This document shows positions 46,395 through 57,734 of a stretch of DNA of 64,000 nt, one piece after another. Below the pieces are notes generated by a model. The model searched no databases. It was not told the DNA's origin and saw nothing but the letters and a program-made list of their open reading frames with translations. The DNA lies in NCBI GenBank assembly GCA_021234155.1, contig JAJEKV010000047.1, forward strand, positions 1,294,494-1,358,493, given 5' to 3'. Position 1 is the first letter of the stretch; every line of letters starts with the position of its first letter. The position numbers and the translations under genes are program-made. This DNA comes from Isoetes taiwanensis. Taxonomy: Eukaryota > Streptophyta > Lycopodiopsida > Isoetales > Isoetaceae.

Positions 46395-47446
46395 AATAGT
46401 TAAATGTCGGATTGGTGTCGATGATGCTGATTCATATAAGCAACTTTGTAATGATTATAAATGTCGAAGTTTGGGGCCCAGTGATTTCCCTCGCCACTTG
46501 GAATGACGTGGAGCAGGTGCAGAAAGCTTTCTTGGCATGGACCCTGGGGGTGAAGTCCACAGTCCCATACCAGATATTGTTGCAGGAAACAGGTTTCTTG
46601 CCTCTTCAAATGGGGGCCCTTGACAGAGACATTGTCTACTTCCAGAAGGTGGTCAGCATGGACGATACTCGTCTCCCTAACCTGGCTTACACTGTGGCAA
46701 TGGGGCCTCAACGCCTAAAAGCCTGCTGGGGGGAAAAGAGAGCTCAGTGGCTGGCCAGATGGAATGTGCAGGAGCACAGGTGCATCCGAGTGCAAAAGGA
46801 GGCAAACCACCACAGTCTCAGATAGTACCTTGAGACATGCTTCCTCAGCAAACTACGGGATGCCAGCACCCTTGAGCAGGTCAAGACGGCACATTATCAA
46901 CGTCACATAAATCCCATGTTGGGGCGGGGCCCGCAATGCTATCTGCACACTCATTTACCCATGAAAAAGCGCAGATCCATTGCCTATATCTGCAGAGGTG
47001 CACACCATCTCCGGATTGAGACAAGAGGGGGAGCCACGTCAGGAGAGGCTTTGTCAACGCTGTTAGGTTGGAGCTGTGGAAGACGAATGCCACACCCTTC
47101 AGAGTTGTCCGGCATATGATGACATTCGGATACGCTATGTTGAGCTGGGCCGTCCTGGCCAGCCCCTGCATGAGATGCTGAGCACGAGCTCGGTGCGGAG
47201 GTTGGGATTATACCCTCAAGAGATCATGGATCGCCGAGATCAGCTCGGTCCTCGAGCACTTACCTGATACGCATACATATTTTTTCCCCCATGATATTTA
47301 TTTGTATTTGTACAGTTTGACACCACTGTCACGATTTTTCCCCAAACAACCCTTTTGGGGGGTTTACCACGGACATTAATATGCTTGCTGTGCCTCGTTT
47401 TGGTCTCCGTGGACGATAAAAACTCTATTCTATTCTATTCTTTGCA
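46395..47446 (+). mobile_element. LINE relic, RT C-terminus to (TTCTA)n tail
   Basis: Third member of the LINE clade in this window. It reads VEVWGPVISLATWNDVEQVQ, KAFLAWTLGVKSTVPYQILL, FLPLQMGALDRDIVYFQKVV and MDDTRLPNLAYTVAMG. Then come THLPMKKRRSIAYICRGAHH and, in a shifted frame, GAVEDECHTLQSCPAYDDIR, the usual Cys/His tail of such LINEs. The 3' UTR has GGTCTCCGTGGACGATAAAA and the tail (CTATT)n at 47424-47442. A stop at 46822-46824 and at least two frameshifts show it is dead. Confidence 0.85.
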
Positions 47447-48054
47447 ATTTTGGTATGAATGTACATCACATATCACATGTAACGTTATGTAACGTTGCTT
47501 ATGAGATTTGCAAAGTAAATAGTATGATAAATTATCTATAAATTCAGTAATTGTTATATGATATAGCATTCCTTAGGCATCACCGGATGATTGAAGCCAG
47601 GATGAAACTCACGAGACATAGAGGCACAGGCCGGATTTGTAAAGCAGGAGCATGGTAAAAAAATGCTTATTGCTCTCTGCATTATTTGCCAGTGGTTCTA
47701 GTTTTGCTACTGGTTCTTATGTCGCAATAAGGTAGATCTTGGTTACAGTTCGTTTCCCAACTATGGCAATGACGCTTGCATTTAAATTGTATAGCTTTTG
47801 CCATCGTTTTGGATACAAAAATATTAGGGTTTATTTTACAGGGTTTCAATCTGAACTTGGGCGCCTCTCAGATTTCGAAGTTCCCGGTTAAACGCAGAAC
47901 GTCCAGGGTCAAGTTTGGATAAATGAAACCAAGTTAATGCTGCTATACTGTGGACGTAAACTATCTACATGACAATGTCAAAATGATTATTTTTAAATGC
48001 CTGAGCACAATCGGTTACTCATAATTTGGTTTCTTACAGAAGGTGAATGGATTT
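47447..48054. other. 5' flank of the second PPR gene
   Basis: A splice-acceptor-like TTTCTTACAG lies at 48030-48039 just before the PPR reading frame, so an upstream exon (as in the first PPR gene) is possible. I could not identify one. Confidence 0.35.
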
Positions 48055-49674
48055 ATGGCTGAAAAACCTTTTGCAGTTGCAAATATTATTTGCAGTTTGC
48101 AGAAATGCAGAAAGAAACAGAGTCTAGAATATGCCAAGCATGTGCATGCCCAGATTTTTACTGATAAAATGGACACTTATTCAATTGTTGAGAACCATAT
48201 CGTGCCTATGTTTTCTGAATGTGGGAGCATCTCTACTGCACAGCAATCTTTTGGCACATTGGTACATAGAAATGAATACTCCTGGACCTCTCTCATATTA
48301 GGGTATATAAACTATGGTCAATCATATCATGCATTCAACATGTACCAGAAAATGCAAGAGGATTGCATACATCCTAGTTCTTTTACATTCAAAGCCTTGC
48401 TTAAAGCTTGTGCTATGATAATAGACATTGACCGTGGGCGGCAGTTTCATGCTGAGATTAGGAAAGGAGGATGTGATCAAGATCTTTTTGTAGGCAGCAG
48501 CTTGGTAGACATGTATGTGAAGTGTGGCTCGCTTGCAGAGGCACAGAAGGTCTTTGACAAACTCTTGCTTCGGGATACTGTCTCTTGGACTGCAATCATT
48601 GCAGGATATGTTGAATATCAATGTGGTTCAGAAGCACTGATGTGCTTTGAGCAGATGAAATCAGAAGGCATTTCTCCAGATTCAGTTACATATATTTCTT
48701 GCCTAAAAGCATGTGGCAGTGTGGGAGCTTTAGATAAAGGCCGTGAATTGCACAAGCAAATAGTGCAGAAAGTACTTCAAAAGAATTATATTATTGGCAA
48801 CACTTTAATTGACATGTACAGTAAATGTGGCGCGCTCATAGAAGCACAAGAAGTATTTGATAAACTATCATTTCAGGATGTTGTGTCTTGGACGTTAATA
48901 ATTGCAGCATATGCTGAACATGAATATGGAGAGGAGGCATTGAGGTGCTTTGAACAGATGCAATCCAAGGATGTGTCTCCAGATCTCGTAACATTTATAT
49001 GGATCTTGAAAGCTTGTGGAAGCATAGGGGCCATGGACAAGGCTAGAGACATTCATCTCAAGATTAAACAGAATGGATTGGATAGAGATGTTCGTATTGG
49101 TCCTACTTTAGTGGATATGTATGCTAAAGGAGGTTCACTTGTTGAAGCACACAAAGTTTTTGTCAACCTGCCAGTAAGGAATATCGTGTCATGGAATGCA
49201 ATTATAAGAGGTTATGGGATTAACCATGAGAGTGACATGGCCATACAATGTTTCAAAGAGATGCAAGAACATAAGGTAAAGCCAAGCGCTATCACTTTCA
49301 CATGTCTCCTTAGTGCTTGTAGTCGTGCCAGTCTAGTGTTTAAAGGCCTGGAGTATTTCAAGGTGATGACGGAAGATTATGGCATAATACCATTGGCTGA
49401 TCATTATATTTGTATGGTGGATCTTCTTGGGCGAGCAGGTCATTTGTATGAGGCAGAGAAATTTCTTGCATTAGCACCAGGCTTTACTCCGGAAGATGCA
49501 TGGAAGGCTTTGCTTAGTGCATGTAAAACTTATGGGGATATAGATCTTGGATCATGGGGCTTTCGACATCTTATTCAGAAAAATCCAGAAGATGCAATCT
49601 CATATGTTCTTATGGCAAATATATATAGAAATGCTGGCGATTGTGATGCAAGTTCTAACATTTGCTGCAGTTGA
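48055..49674 (+). CDS. PLS-type PPR protein with truncated E domain
   Basis: Organelle RNA-binding protein. A single open frame of 539 codons runs from ATG at 48055, the first Met after an in-frame stop at 48022. About twelve PPR motifs follow one another: KVFDKLLLRDTVSWTAIIAG, GNTLIDMYSKCGALIEAQEV, SPDLVTFIWILKACGSIGAM and RNIVSWNAIIRGYGINHESD. Then come DHYICMVDLLGRAGHLYEAE and SYVLMANIYRNAGDCDASSN, the start of an E-type C-terminus. It stops at NICCS-TGA where relatives continue into the rest of the E motif and often a DYW domain. No DYW residues (HxE, CxxC) are found downstream. The N-terminus is short for a transit peptide, and the TTTCTTACAG at 48030-48039 hints at a missing 5' exon. 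It may be a recent pseudogene or a truncated but functional PPR. Confidence 0.88.
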   Translation: MAEKPFAVANIICSLQKCRKKQSLEYAKHVHAQIFTDKMDTYSIVENHIVPMFSECGSISTAQQSFGTLVHRNEYSWTSLILGYINYGQSYHAFNMYQKMQEDCIHPSSFTFKALLKACAMIIDIDRGRQFHAEIRKGGCDQDLFVGSSLVDMYVKCGSLAEAQKVFDKLLLRDTVSWTAIIAGYVEYQCGSEALMCFEQMKSEGISPDSVTYISCLKACGSVGALDKGRELHKQIVQKVLQKNYIIGNTLIDMYSKCGALIEAQEVFDKLSFQDVVSWTLIIAAYAEHEYGEEALRCFEQMQSKDVSPDLVTFIWILKACGSIGAMDKARDIHLKIKQNGLDRDVRIGPTLVDMYAKGGSLVEAHKVFVNLPVRNIVSWNAIIRGYGINHESDMAIQCFKEMQEHKVKPSAITFTCLLSACSRASLVFKGLEYFKVMTEDYGIIPLADHYICMVDLLGRAGHLYEAEKFLALAPGFTPEDAWKALLSACKTYGDIDLGSWGFRHLIQKNPEDAISYVLMANIYRNAGDCDASSNICCS

Positions 49675-51105
49675 TAAGGTATGTTGCTGATGTTAGACAT
49701 CATATTCAAATTCATTTAAGTTTATCGGTCGCTTTTTGCACTGCAGCTTCTAGAATTTGGACAACTGTAGGCAATGCTGCATTCAAATTTTGCAAGACGT
49801 GTGTTGCACTTCCGACACACAGATGGAGCGATATATTTGGTGAGCGATTCACTATCTGTATTTCATGTGCTGTTATTCGCAGAGACCAAGATGATCTCAG
49901 TAATATATCTTCGGTCAATCCATTCTGAGACTCTTATGGTATGTTTGCAGGTCTTCTTGCTGAATATCTACAAATTGGGTATCAACTTGCACCTATATTT
50001 ACAAGCTTTCATGTGCGAATACAGTGAATCAGCTTCTCATGTGAGGCTGAGAGTTGCCATTTACATTTGCAGGTAAGGAACATGAGGGTAGAAGAAATGC
50101 TACCACAAGGCCATATGAATGTGAAAATGTACCTGTATGCAAAAGAATAAAGCAGCATAAGATGGGTTTATGCAAGTATAAATGGCTACAGAGGTCCAAA
50201 TCCATAAGTGGGAATGGATCAAACATCAGAAACTAGTGATGATAGTAAAAGGCACACGAGATGCAATAGCTCGTCATCAAGAGGCGTGTACAAATTTATT
50301 TATAAGAAAAAGGACAAAGAAAGAGCAATTACTAAATCAAAACTCAGATGAAATCCTTGTCCAAGAAATACTCCATTGTTCAAGAGATACTCCATGAGGC
50401 AGACCTTGTGATCCTATATCTTGCTCAATAAAATGGTGTATAGTTCATATATCGGAGCCTCCAAAGGCTATGGAAAGCAATTTTCAAGAGTTTCATCATT
50501 TAGTTACTGCAATTGACATCTTATCTTTAATAGGGTGATGTATAGCCCTATCTACATGTGGAGTGCCAGCTCTTAATATGTCCCCTTGCCAATGAATTAT
50601 CATGCGCTACAAGCCTTACAGATGGCATCTTATCTTCAATATTCCTAGTATAACTTTATTAACACTACGTTCTTCTAAACTTAAGCAAAATAGATTCCTT
50701 TCAGCTTGTTGTGCATTTTCTTATCGGATCTGTCGAAGAGCAAAGAAATGATGAACGGAAAAGCTAATTTTCTTGCAAAACTGATGTAACTACCATTTCC
50801 ATGATAGAGCTTTGAATTGACATCTAAAAACTCTAAAGAACGGATATTATTGAGTTGCCGGAACAAGGAGAGAACCCGAAAGACATCAACATCGTAAAGT
50901 TACAAGTAAAACATTAATTGACTAATACATAAATAGCAAAACATCTTTTTGCTTGGGCATCTTGATCTTTTTTCCACTAACATTAATGGATTATTCATTT
51001 TTTCATTAACACTAATTTATTACTTATATATACAATTTTTCATGGTGTAGATACATATACAATACATACATATTCTTATGAAGAGTATAAACTTATATAG
51101 TGTAA
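49675..51105. other. 3' flank of the PPR gene and intergenic
   Basis: No gene is supported. Open stretches at 49662-50400 show no family motif. AT-rich from 50880 on. Confidence 0.4.
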
Positions 51106-51210
51106 TTTTTGGGTTGCCCCTAGGGGGGCAAACCCTTGTTTATATGGGTTTGTAGCATATCCTAGGTATATGCTAGAATATACCTAAGATATGCTGCTGA
51201 CTGCTAAAAA
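51106..51210 (+). repeat. Dispersed double-hairpin repeat, copy 3
   Basis: TTTTTGGGTTGCCCCTAGGG, then GGGCAAACCCTTGTTTATAT, then GCATATCCTAGGTATATGCT; ends GACTGCTAAAAA. Very similar to copy 1 at 9413-9519. Confidence 0.85.
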
Positions 51211-51477
51211 CCCCTTGCTCCCTGTAAATTGGCGGTCTCGTGCGTTTTGGATGGAGGATGTTGCAACCGGGTAACGGGCAGGGCAGGGCATGAATCGTGC
51301 TTGATATCAGACTACTCCTATGCCGTTTTGCAAATGTTGTGGAGTCTGGAGCTTAGATGATAGAAATTGTTCCATCCAAAGAGGTTAAAAAGCAAAGCTT
51401 TGGAATGGAGATATAGCTGTGATGCAGTCATGTGAGGGCGTGCAGAAGATACCGTTGGATTATCCAGTCGCCTGCGT

Positions 51478-51578
51478 TGTCTCTTGAATCTTATTTATTG
51501 AATTTAGCATTGCTAATTACCATGGATGTCTCTTGAATCTTATTTATTGAATGATTTAGCATTGCTAATTTCCATGGA
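51478..51578 (+). repeat. 49-53 bp tandem duplication
   Basis: TGTCTCTTGAATCTTATTTA, then TTGAAT(GAT)TTAGCATTGCT and AATT(A/T)CCATGGA, repeated at 51478 and 51527. It lies just before the first lipase exon. Confidence 0.85.
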
Positions 51579-51597
51579 TGACTTCTTATCTCAACAG

Positions 51598-53284
51598 TTA
51601 TCCGTATGAAGCCCTTAGAGTGACAACTGAAGATGGATATATTCTTCTTTTGGAAAGGATTCCAAGGTAGGCCGTGGTTTTGTGCGTAAAATTGATGTTG
51701 AAGTTCAAAGAAGATATGTTGATTTTGGGTGCAGATAATGAATTTACTTTGCCATCTTGATGTAGTGCAGGTGCAATTCTCAAAAGGTGCTTTACTTGCA
51801 ACATGGTGTGCTAGACTCTTCACTAGGGTAGGTGTCATTTGTATTTCTATCCCAGAAAGGATAGCTTAATATGACATAAGATGATAGAAAATCATAGTAA
51901 CATGCACCATAAAGTTTGGATTAAGCATCCAGATGTATAGTTCTTACAAGAAGTTATTGTCCAAGGTGAGCAATGGATTTTATTCCTTCTACATTTGCTA
52001 ACCTTGTTTTCTTAGGTGATTATCATCTCATATGTAAGGAATCCTCCCATCCATCCATTCACTCATTAAATTGCAATTGTTATGCAAATTTGGGTATCAA
52101 ATGGTGCGCTTGGTTCTCAAGCATTTGTTGCCTATGATCAAGGTATCGATGATTTACCGCCATTTCTTTTTCCTTGGCAATGGTCCTCACCCTTTCTATG
52201 CTAATTGCGCGGGTTATGATGTCTTCCTTGAGAACTTTTCGAGGACTTGCATTAAGAGAGCATACCAATAAATCTATATTATCCGAAGGTACGGATGGTG
52301 AAAATTGAAGTGCCTTTTTTCCACCTTAAACATTGCCATCTTTCTTGTGTAAATATGCTCATCTAAAAACGATTGAAAGGCTGGTTTGTGGCTAATATAG
52401 AGGTTGAAAACCCCATGATTGCGTGGATTGGCGATACAAAGATAAACTAACATGGGACACAAGATATACCCGCCATGATTGATAAGATACATGAAATTAA
52501 GATGATGAATTTAAGCATCGTGATTCCAATGCATTCAAAGATATACCATGGTTGGCGTTGGCCATAGTCTTGGTGGGGCAGCAATGCTAATGTATGTGGT
52601 TACAAGGCGCCCTGAAGACCGGCCTCATCACCGTTCAAGACTTATTTTATTGTCTCCTCGCTGGTTTTCACATTGAAGCACCCCGCCCTTTGTTACATTT
52701 TATAATACCTCATTCCGCTATTGTCTCCTATCTTGAGGCCTTTGTTTCTGGAATATATCTACCATCAAAGTTCCCCGAGAATGGTATTAAATAAGCTTGC
52801 TCGTGATTTTCAGCATTATCCCCGGGTTTGGGGGCCTTGTACAGTTACTATTTGGTTATGCCATTGGTGGGGACTCTTCCAATTCGGTTGGAGCAATTGG
52901 TCAATCTCACTACAATATGGATGACATGCCCGGTGTAGCATATCGCGGTTGCGTAACATCTTTCACAAATCATGCGCTCAAAAAGGTTTATTATGTTCGA
53001 CTTTGGAAGTGTTTATGCAAATTTGGAAGCATATCTAAGCCCTGAACCATTGCATATTGGAGCTCATTATGGAGTCATTGATATACCCGTTGATTTGATT
53101 TCTGTGGGGAAGGAGGACAAGCTTATACCCAAGTCAATGGTCAGGAAGCATTATGAAACCATGAAGGTTGTCGGTCGTGGAGACATCATACTAAGAGTTT
53201 GAATATGCTCATCTTGATTTTACTTTCTCCCACAAAGAAGAGCTTCTTGCTTATGTACTATCCAGCTTCGCTCCACTCGCATAG
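51598..53284 (+). pseudogene. Alpha/beta-hydrolase lipase-family pseudogene
   Basis: Related to the plant lipase-family hydrolases of the AT1G73920/AT1G18460 type. Pieces lie in order. Exon 51598-51666 reads YPYEALRVTTEDGYILLLER. An exon near 51770-51828 reads KVLYLQHGVLDSSLG. Near 52086 is WVSNGALGSQAFVAYDQ. Near 52207 is GYDVFLENF, then a shifted FRGLALREHTNKSILSE. Near 52465 is DIPAMIDKIHEIK. Near 52550 is VGHSLGGAAMLMYVVTRR, the Ser-nucleophile elbow. Then come LLNKLARDFQ-type text, GGDSSNSVGAIGQSHYNMDD, SPEPLHIGAHYGVIDIPVDL and EYAHLDFTFSHKEELLAYVL with stop at 53282-53284. The nucleophile Ser, the acid (SVGKEDK) and the His (AHLDF) are all visible. However, an extra T near 52235 shifts the frame, and further shifts follow near 52650 and 52800. 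So it is a decayed copy. Confidence 0.8.
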
Positions 53285-56246
53285 ATATAAACGTCAAAGC
53301 AAGTACAAGGCAAATAAAACCATTCTACAAGCCTTAGGAAACGGGAAAGTAGGAAAAAAATAAGGATTCTCCGGAAGAAAAGAGTTTTGAAATGGCAATG
53401 TCTATGACTCCCAAGGTCCAATTGGAGAAACATTCTATTTCAAATCATGAAGTCTTGAAAGAGGAAGAGGATGATCCAAATGAAATGGTGATGAATGGTT
53501 CATCTCTCTTTTGCTTTTCCTTCAAAAAAATGTACATTGAAAGTTCATTCTTATATGGCGGGTGCCATCCTTACGCTTTTTAACTTTGGCAAGGTTGCGC
53601 ACTAATATCTTGAGCTACTTTTCGGCCGATGTTGATATTTGTGTTCGTCCACAACAATAATGAGAAAAATTTGTTCCTCGATAAGCCGCACAAATTTATT
53701 CATAATGGTAACGCGATTTTCTGTTTATTTTATTGCTTCTTTGTCCTGCATGCGAGAATAGCTTAAAGATGCCGCTCAGAAGTTCAATAGGTAACCACCA
53801 TCTTGAATACCTCATTAGATCTTTTGTTATTGGTGGCAATCTTTAAGATTACGTTAATGCATGTTTGTATGAAGGAACTCTAGACAAACATCCTCCGTAT
53901 TCTTCTCCATGTCCCTTGTCTTCAAAGAAAAACCTTTGAGCCCCAAGCAGCCATCCTCTTGTCCTTTTCATGTTTTGAATTTGTGGGAGGAGTTTCTGAT
54001 GGTGCTTTTCACCGCTTACAATGCAACTTTTTATTTGACATACCCGGGGCCAGTTTGACATCGAGTTTGACTTTATCACCAAAAATATCTATCTTTATGC
54101 TGCTGGTCTTGCTCATCAAACATGACTGTTTAAAAGGAATGCAACAGCTTGTGACATGTCCTGGGACATTTGGTATACCATATATTCTTCTGAGAGGATC
54201 CTAACAGTCTTTCAAATATTGATCAGGTTTGTATAAGATGTATAAATTCACTAGGGAAAGAGAAAAAATTCCTGCAGTTGACGGGTTTATGTGCACCAGG
54301 ACCTGGCAAATTACACACAGCATACTGTTCTAATCTTTTCATTACCTCAGGAATGGCTTTAGCATGAGTCATGGTGTGGAAATGCAACCAAGACAAAAGC
54401 CAAAACAATAGATTTGTATAACAACCAATGGTGAAAGAACCTAAGCTTCAAGTATGACCTATTATTTCAGATATTGTCAGTGGCTACACTGCTTAATTTC
54501 TTCATAGGAAGTTGATACTTATGTTATAAACATGTACCGACTGCTAAAGCAACGAGATGCAACAAACATTCCAGGAGCAGGAGGTTCAAAATCTTTCCCC
54601 CTAGCAATGGATGTACAGTTGCTCGTCAAATAAAAATTTCCAATATTGTTGAAGCCTTACTCATAAAGTGTATAGAATCTTAAAATCCAAGAGCAGAAAG
54701 AGAGAAGCAAAGAAAACTGGAACACTAATTTACTGGTTAAGGAGATAATAGCAGTTACAATGATAGTCTATTCAAATAACACTCTTTGGGCAAATGGTTA
54801 GCGTCATATGCCTCATAAGTTCATGATAAGTCTTATTGAGGTTACTGATGAAAAGCTCCAGTGTTCTTTAATGTTATTTGTGCACGAACTCCTCATCTTC
54901 TACCACCAATTGGAAGCATGTTAGTGTCCGATGCTAGCAGAGTAGAAGTTGGTTGAATATGATAAATGGTTAAGCATAAAAGATTTTCCAAAGGTGCATA
55001 TATCACGAACCAGAATGCACATAACTAGGGTTAGCTTACAAGGATTTTGAATTCGCCACGATAATGGTTTAGAGCCATAAGATAGATTCAGATAGCTTGC
55101 TTGTATCCGGTAAGCATAATGCTAGCGCCGGTTGCAATGCAAGTGCCAATGGATATATATGAATGTCCGTTGTATGTGATATATATGAATGTCATTGTAG
55201 AAGAAGATGATACATCATATAGACGTAGTCAACATTATGTGCCTTTGCAATAAATGCCATGGCTGGATTTGGTCTTGTTTGACATCGTAATATGGGATTC
55301 ATGCAATATATTGTACTTGATAACCAAGAATTAAGCATATGTATTCCATAAAAGAAAATCAATCCAATCAGATTAAGTTTAGTAGAAGACATGGCCGAGA
55401 TATTTGTGACCCCCAAATGCCCCAATTCGATGAGCCAAACATACTTGAATTAAAGAGCATAAGCAAGACTTTGATGTCGTTAAATGCCAATGCGATGGCA
55501 AATCAAGTAATCAAACTATTTGAGCCAAAGGTTGGGAGTCACATGTCACAAATGGACCCGTTTTTACCATAATTATCCAAAGGTCAAAAATTTTGGGCCA
55601 TGGCATTGTCCATTATAAGAGAAGTGGATTTTTGCACCTTTACACAACCAAGAGTAGGCAATATTGAACATTATAAGGATATTGCTATTGAACATATATA
55701 AGGATGAAGAGATGAGCATAACAAAGAACAAGCAAAGAGTTGGAGGTGCTCTAGCTCGCTAAGTACTTATGACATAACTAAATCTAAATTGTCAACAGGT
55801 GACAACTTCAGACGCTATACACGCTTAACGATGCCATAGATGAAGACCTACAACTTAAAATACTATGAGTAATCGGAAGTACGACATTGTGTCTGGAAGA
55901 CATCAAACACGCTCACACATTTCTACAACATTACATACACAATTTCATCGAGGGGCACATGCCAACAGGTCTTTCCTTTTGTCGCCCCACCATCTGAATT
56001 TCTCCTTCTCATTTAGGTCACCATCCGTACCCTTTAAATAATGCGTCTTTTGGGAATGACCATTATATACGGGTGAAGCATTCGAGAAGTTGGCCATGTT
56101 TATAACATTGGTACCAAGAAGGAGAGGCGTGTTTTGGATGTGGCAAAGGATGTCTGCAAGCTTTTTGAGAGGTAGCTATTCAGTATGTTGTTCAAGTATT
56201 CTATTGTCTACAAGTAGCAATTTAAATTGACTGTCAAAACATGACT
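53285..56246. other. Intergenic
   Basis: No gene is supported. Open frames at 53392-53583, 53849-54204 and 55339-55572 show no motif I recognise. A GGATATATATGAATGTC repeat lies at 55152-55195. Confidence 0.4.
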
Positions 56247-56316
56247 TTGAACTATGATTTAAGCCACTTCACTCTCCGACCATGAAGGGCAACCCTCCGT
56301 GCGCAGCACCTTGTTT
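56247..56316 (+). repeat. Dispersed 70-bp repeat, copy 2
   Basis: Same sequence block as 15169-15240, with a few transitions (CTCTCCGACCATGAAGGGC versus CCCTCCGGCCATGGAGGGC). Confidence 0.75.
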
Positions 56317-57734
56317 CAAGTATATTCTTTGTGCATGAGATGCATACTTACCTAGGTCGAATTTATTTCTTGTGCTTTTTATGTATGCTTATGTGATATA
56401 ATGTTTTCTGTGATAATGTTTTCTTCATCTGAAAACCATGTACATGTTTGAAAAACACTAGCATTTACAAGCGTATAAATTGAACATGAACAAAATTAAA
56501 TTAATAAAGTTTAAGATGGCAAATGCATGGTACAAGAGGGCTTCATAGTTTCACTTTGAAGATCATATAGAGTAACCAGCAGTAAGGAAGATTGTTCGTG
56601 AACCAAAAAGGTTGTTCGTGAACCTCCTAAGCTTCTTTATCATGTGGCTATACCTCTTGAGCTTTATTAAAATCCATGGTCTTCTCTCGATACCTTGATC
56701 GTCCTTGATTTGTCCATACTTTTAATGCCATATCTATTTCCTCCCCTGTAACACGTTTATCTTAGACACCCCTGCTAAAAAGTGGCTTATCTATTAGAGC
56801 CTAGGATTGGAACCAAATATGAAAGTATGTGTCTGGAATAGAATTAAAATGTGGTCTATGGATCATGGCCAGTTTCTTCCTCTAATCAAGCAGCTAGTTC
56901 TCATCAAAATGCAAACCATCATAAAGAAGTTAGTGATCATAGAAATTTGCAAATAAGAACATTGCAAGACATGCCTTGTAAAACTCCATACTCTCATCAA
57001 ATGCACTCGTTTGTGCTAGACCAGGTCATCATGTTTCTACATCATGTCGTCATCAAAATGATTGTTGCCATAAAGCACTGTACCTAATTTTAGAGACCAA
57101 TAAATACACCCAATGGGCCTTAGTAGAGAAACAACTCAATACATGAAATAGGTCTTAGCTTGATTTGCCTTAGTAACAGCTGTATGTGTGATTCCTGCTC
57201 TTTCAATTTTAGTTTTTTTTAGCCTTCACATCCTTCCTTCAATCTTCAATTCTCTGATGTCTAAAGCAAGTCCTGTAGTGCAGAACCGGCTGGAGAAATA
57301 TATTTATAATGGCAATATAGCCAATAGAATGGATAAAAGCTCACTGGAACCTTTGCCTTTGGCAGCTCTAATTTGAATGTGGCGAGCTATGGCCTTGGAC
57401 ATTTCTCATCTAAGCACAAACTTGGGCATTTTTGGGGCGGATCAAAGCATGGCCTTGGACAAAATTATAGGTTAAGCATCTGCATCTGGAACAGAACCAA
57501 CATGTGTCTATGAATGTGGGCAAAATCAAGATGTGTCTATGAATGTGTAGGAGCTTATTCTACATCAGTTGGCGGAGACCCTCGAAAACACGTTTAATCC
57601 TATAACTTTAATCTGTTTCCATTCTTCAAAATTGACAGTACTAAAAAAAAGCAAAAATAACCCTAACAAATGCAAGCTTTCACCCTCAAAACATATTGAT
57701 CAAAACAAATGCAACTGCATCAAACCCCAACCTC
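56317..57734. other. Intergenic
   Basis: No gene is supported. Short direct repeats: GGTTGTTCGTGAACC(..A) at 56595-56625, CATGGCCTTGGAC at 57390-57460 and ATGTGTCTATGAATGTG at 57500-57550. Confidence 0.4.

Noticed and set aside
48322-48621. Minus-strand 99-codon ORF inside the second PPR gene
   Set aside because: Shadow of the plus-strand coding sequence.
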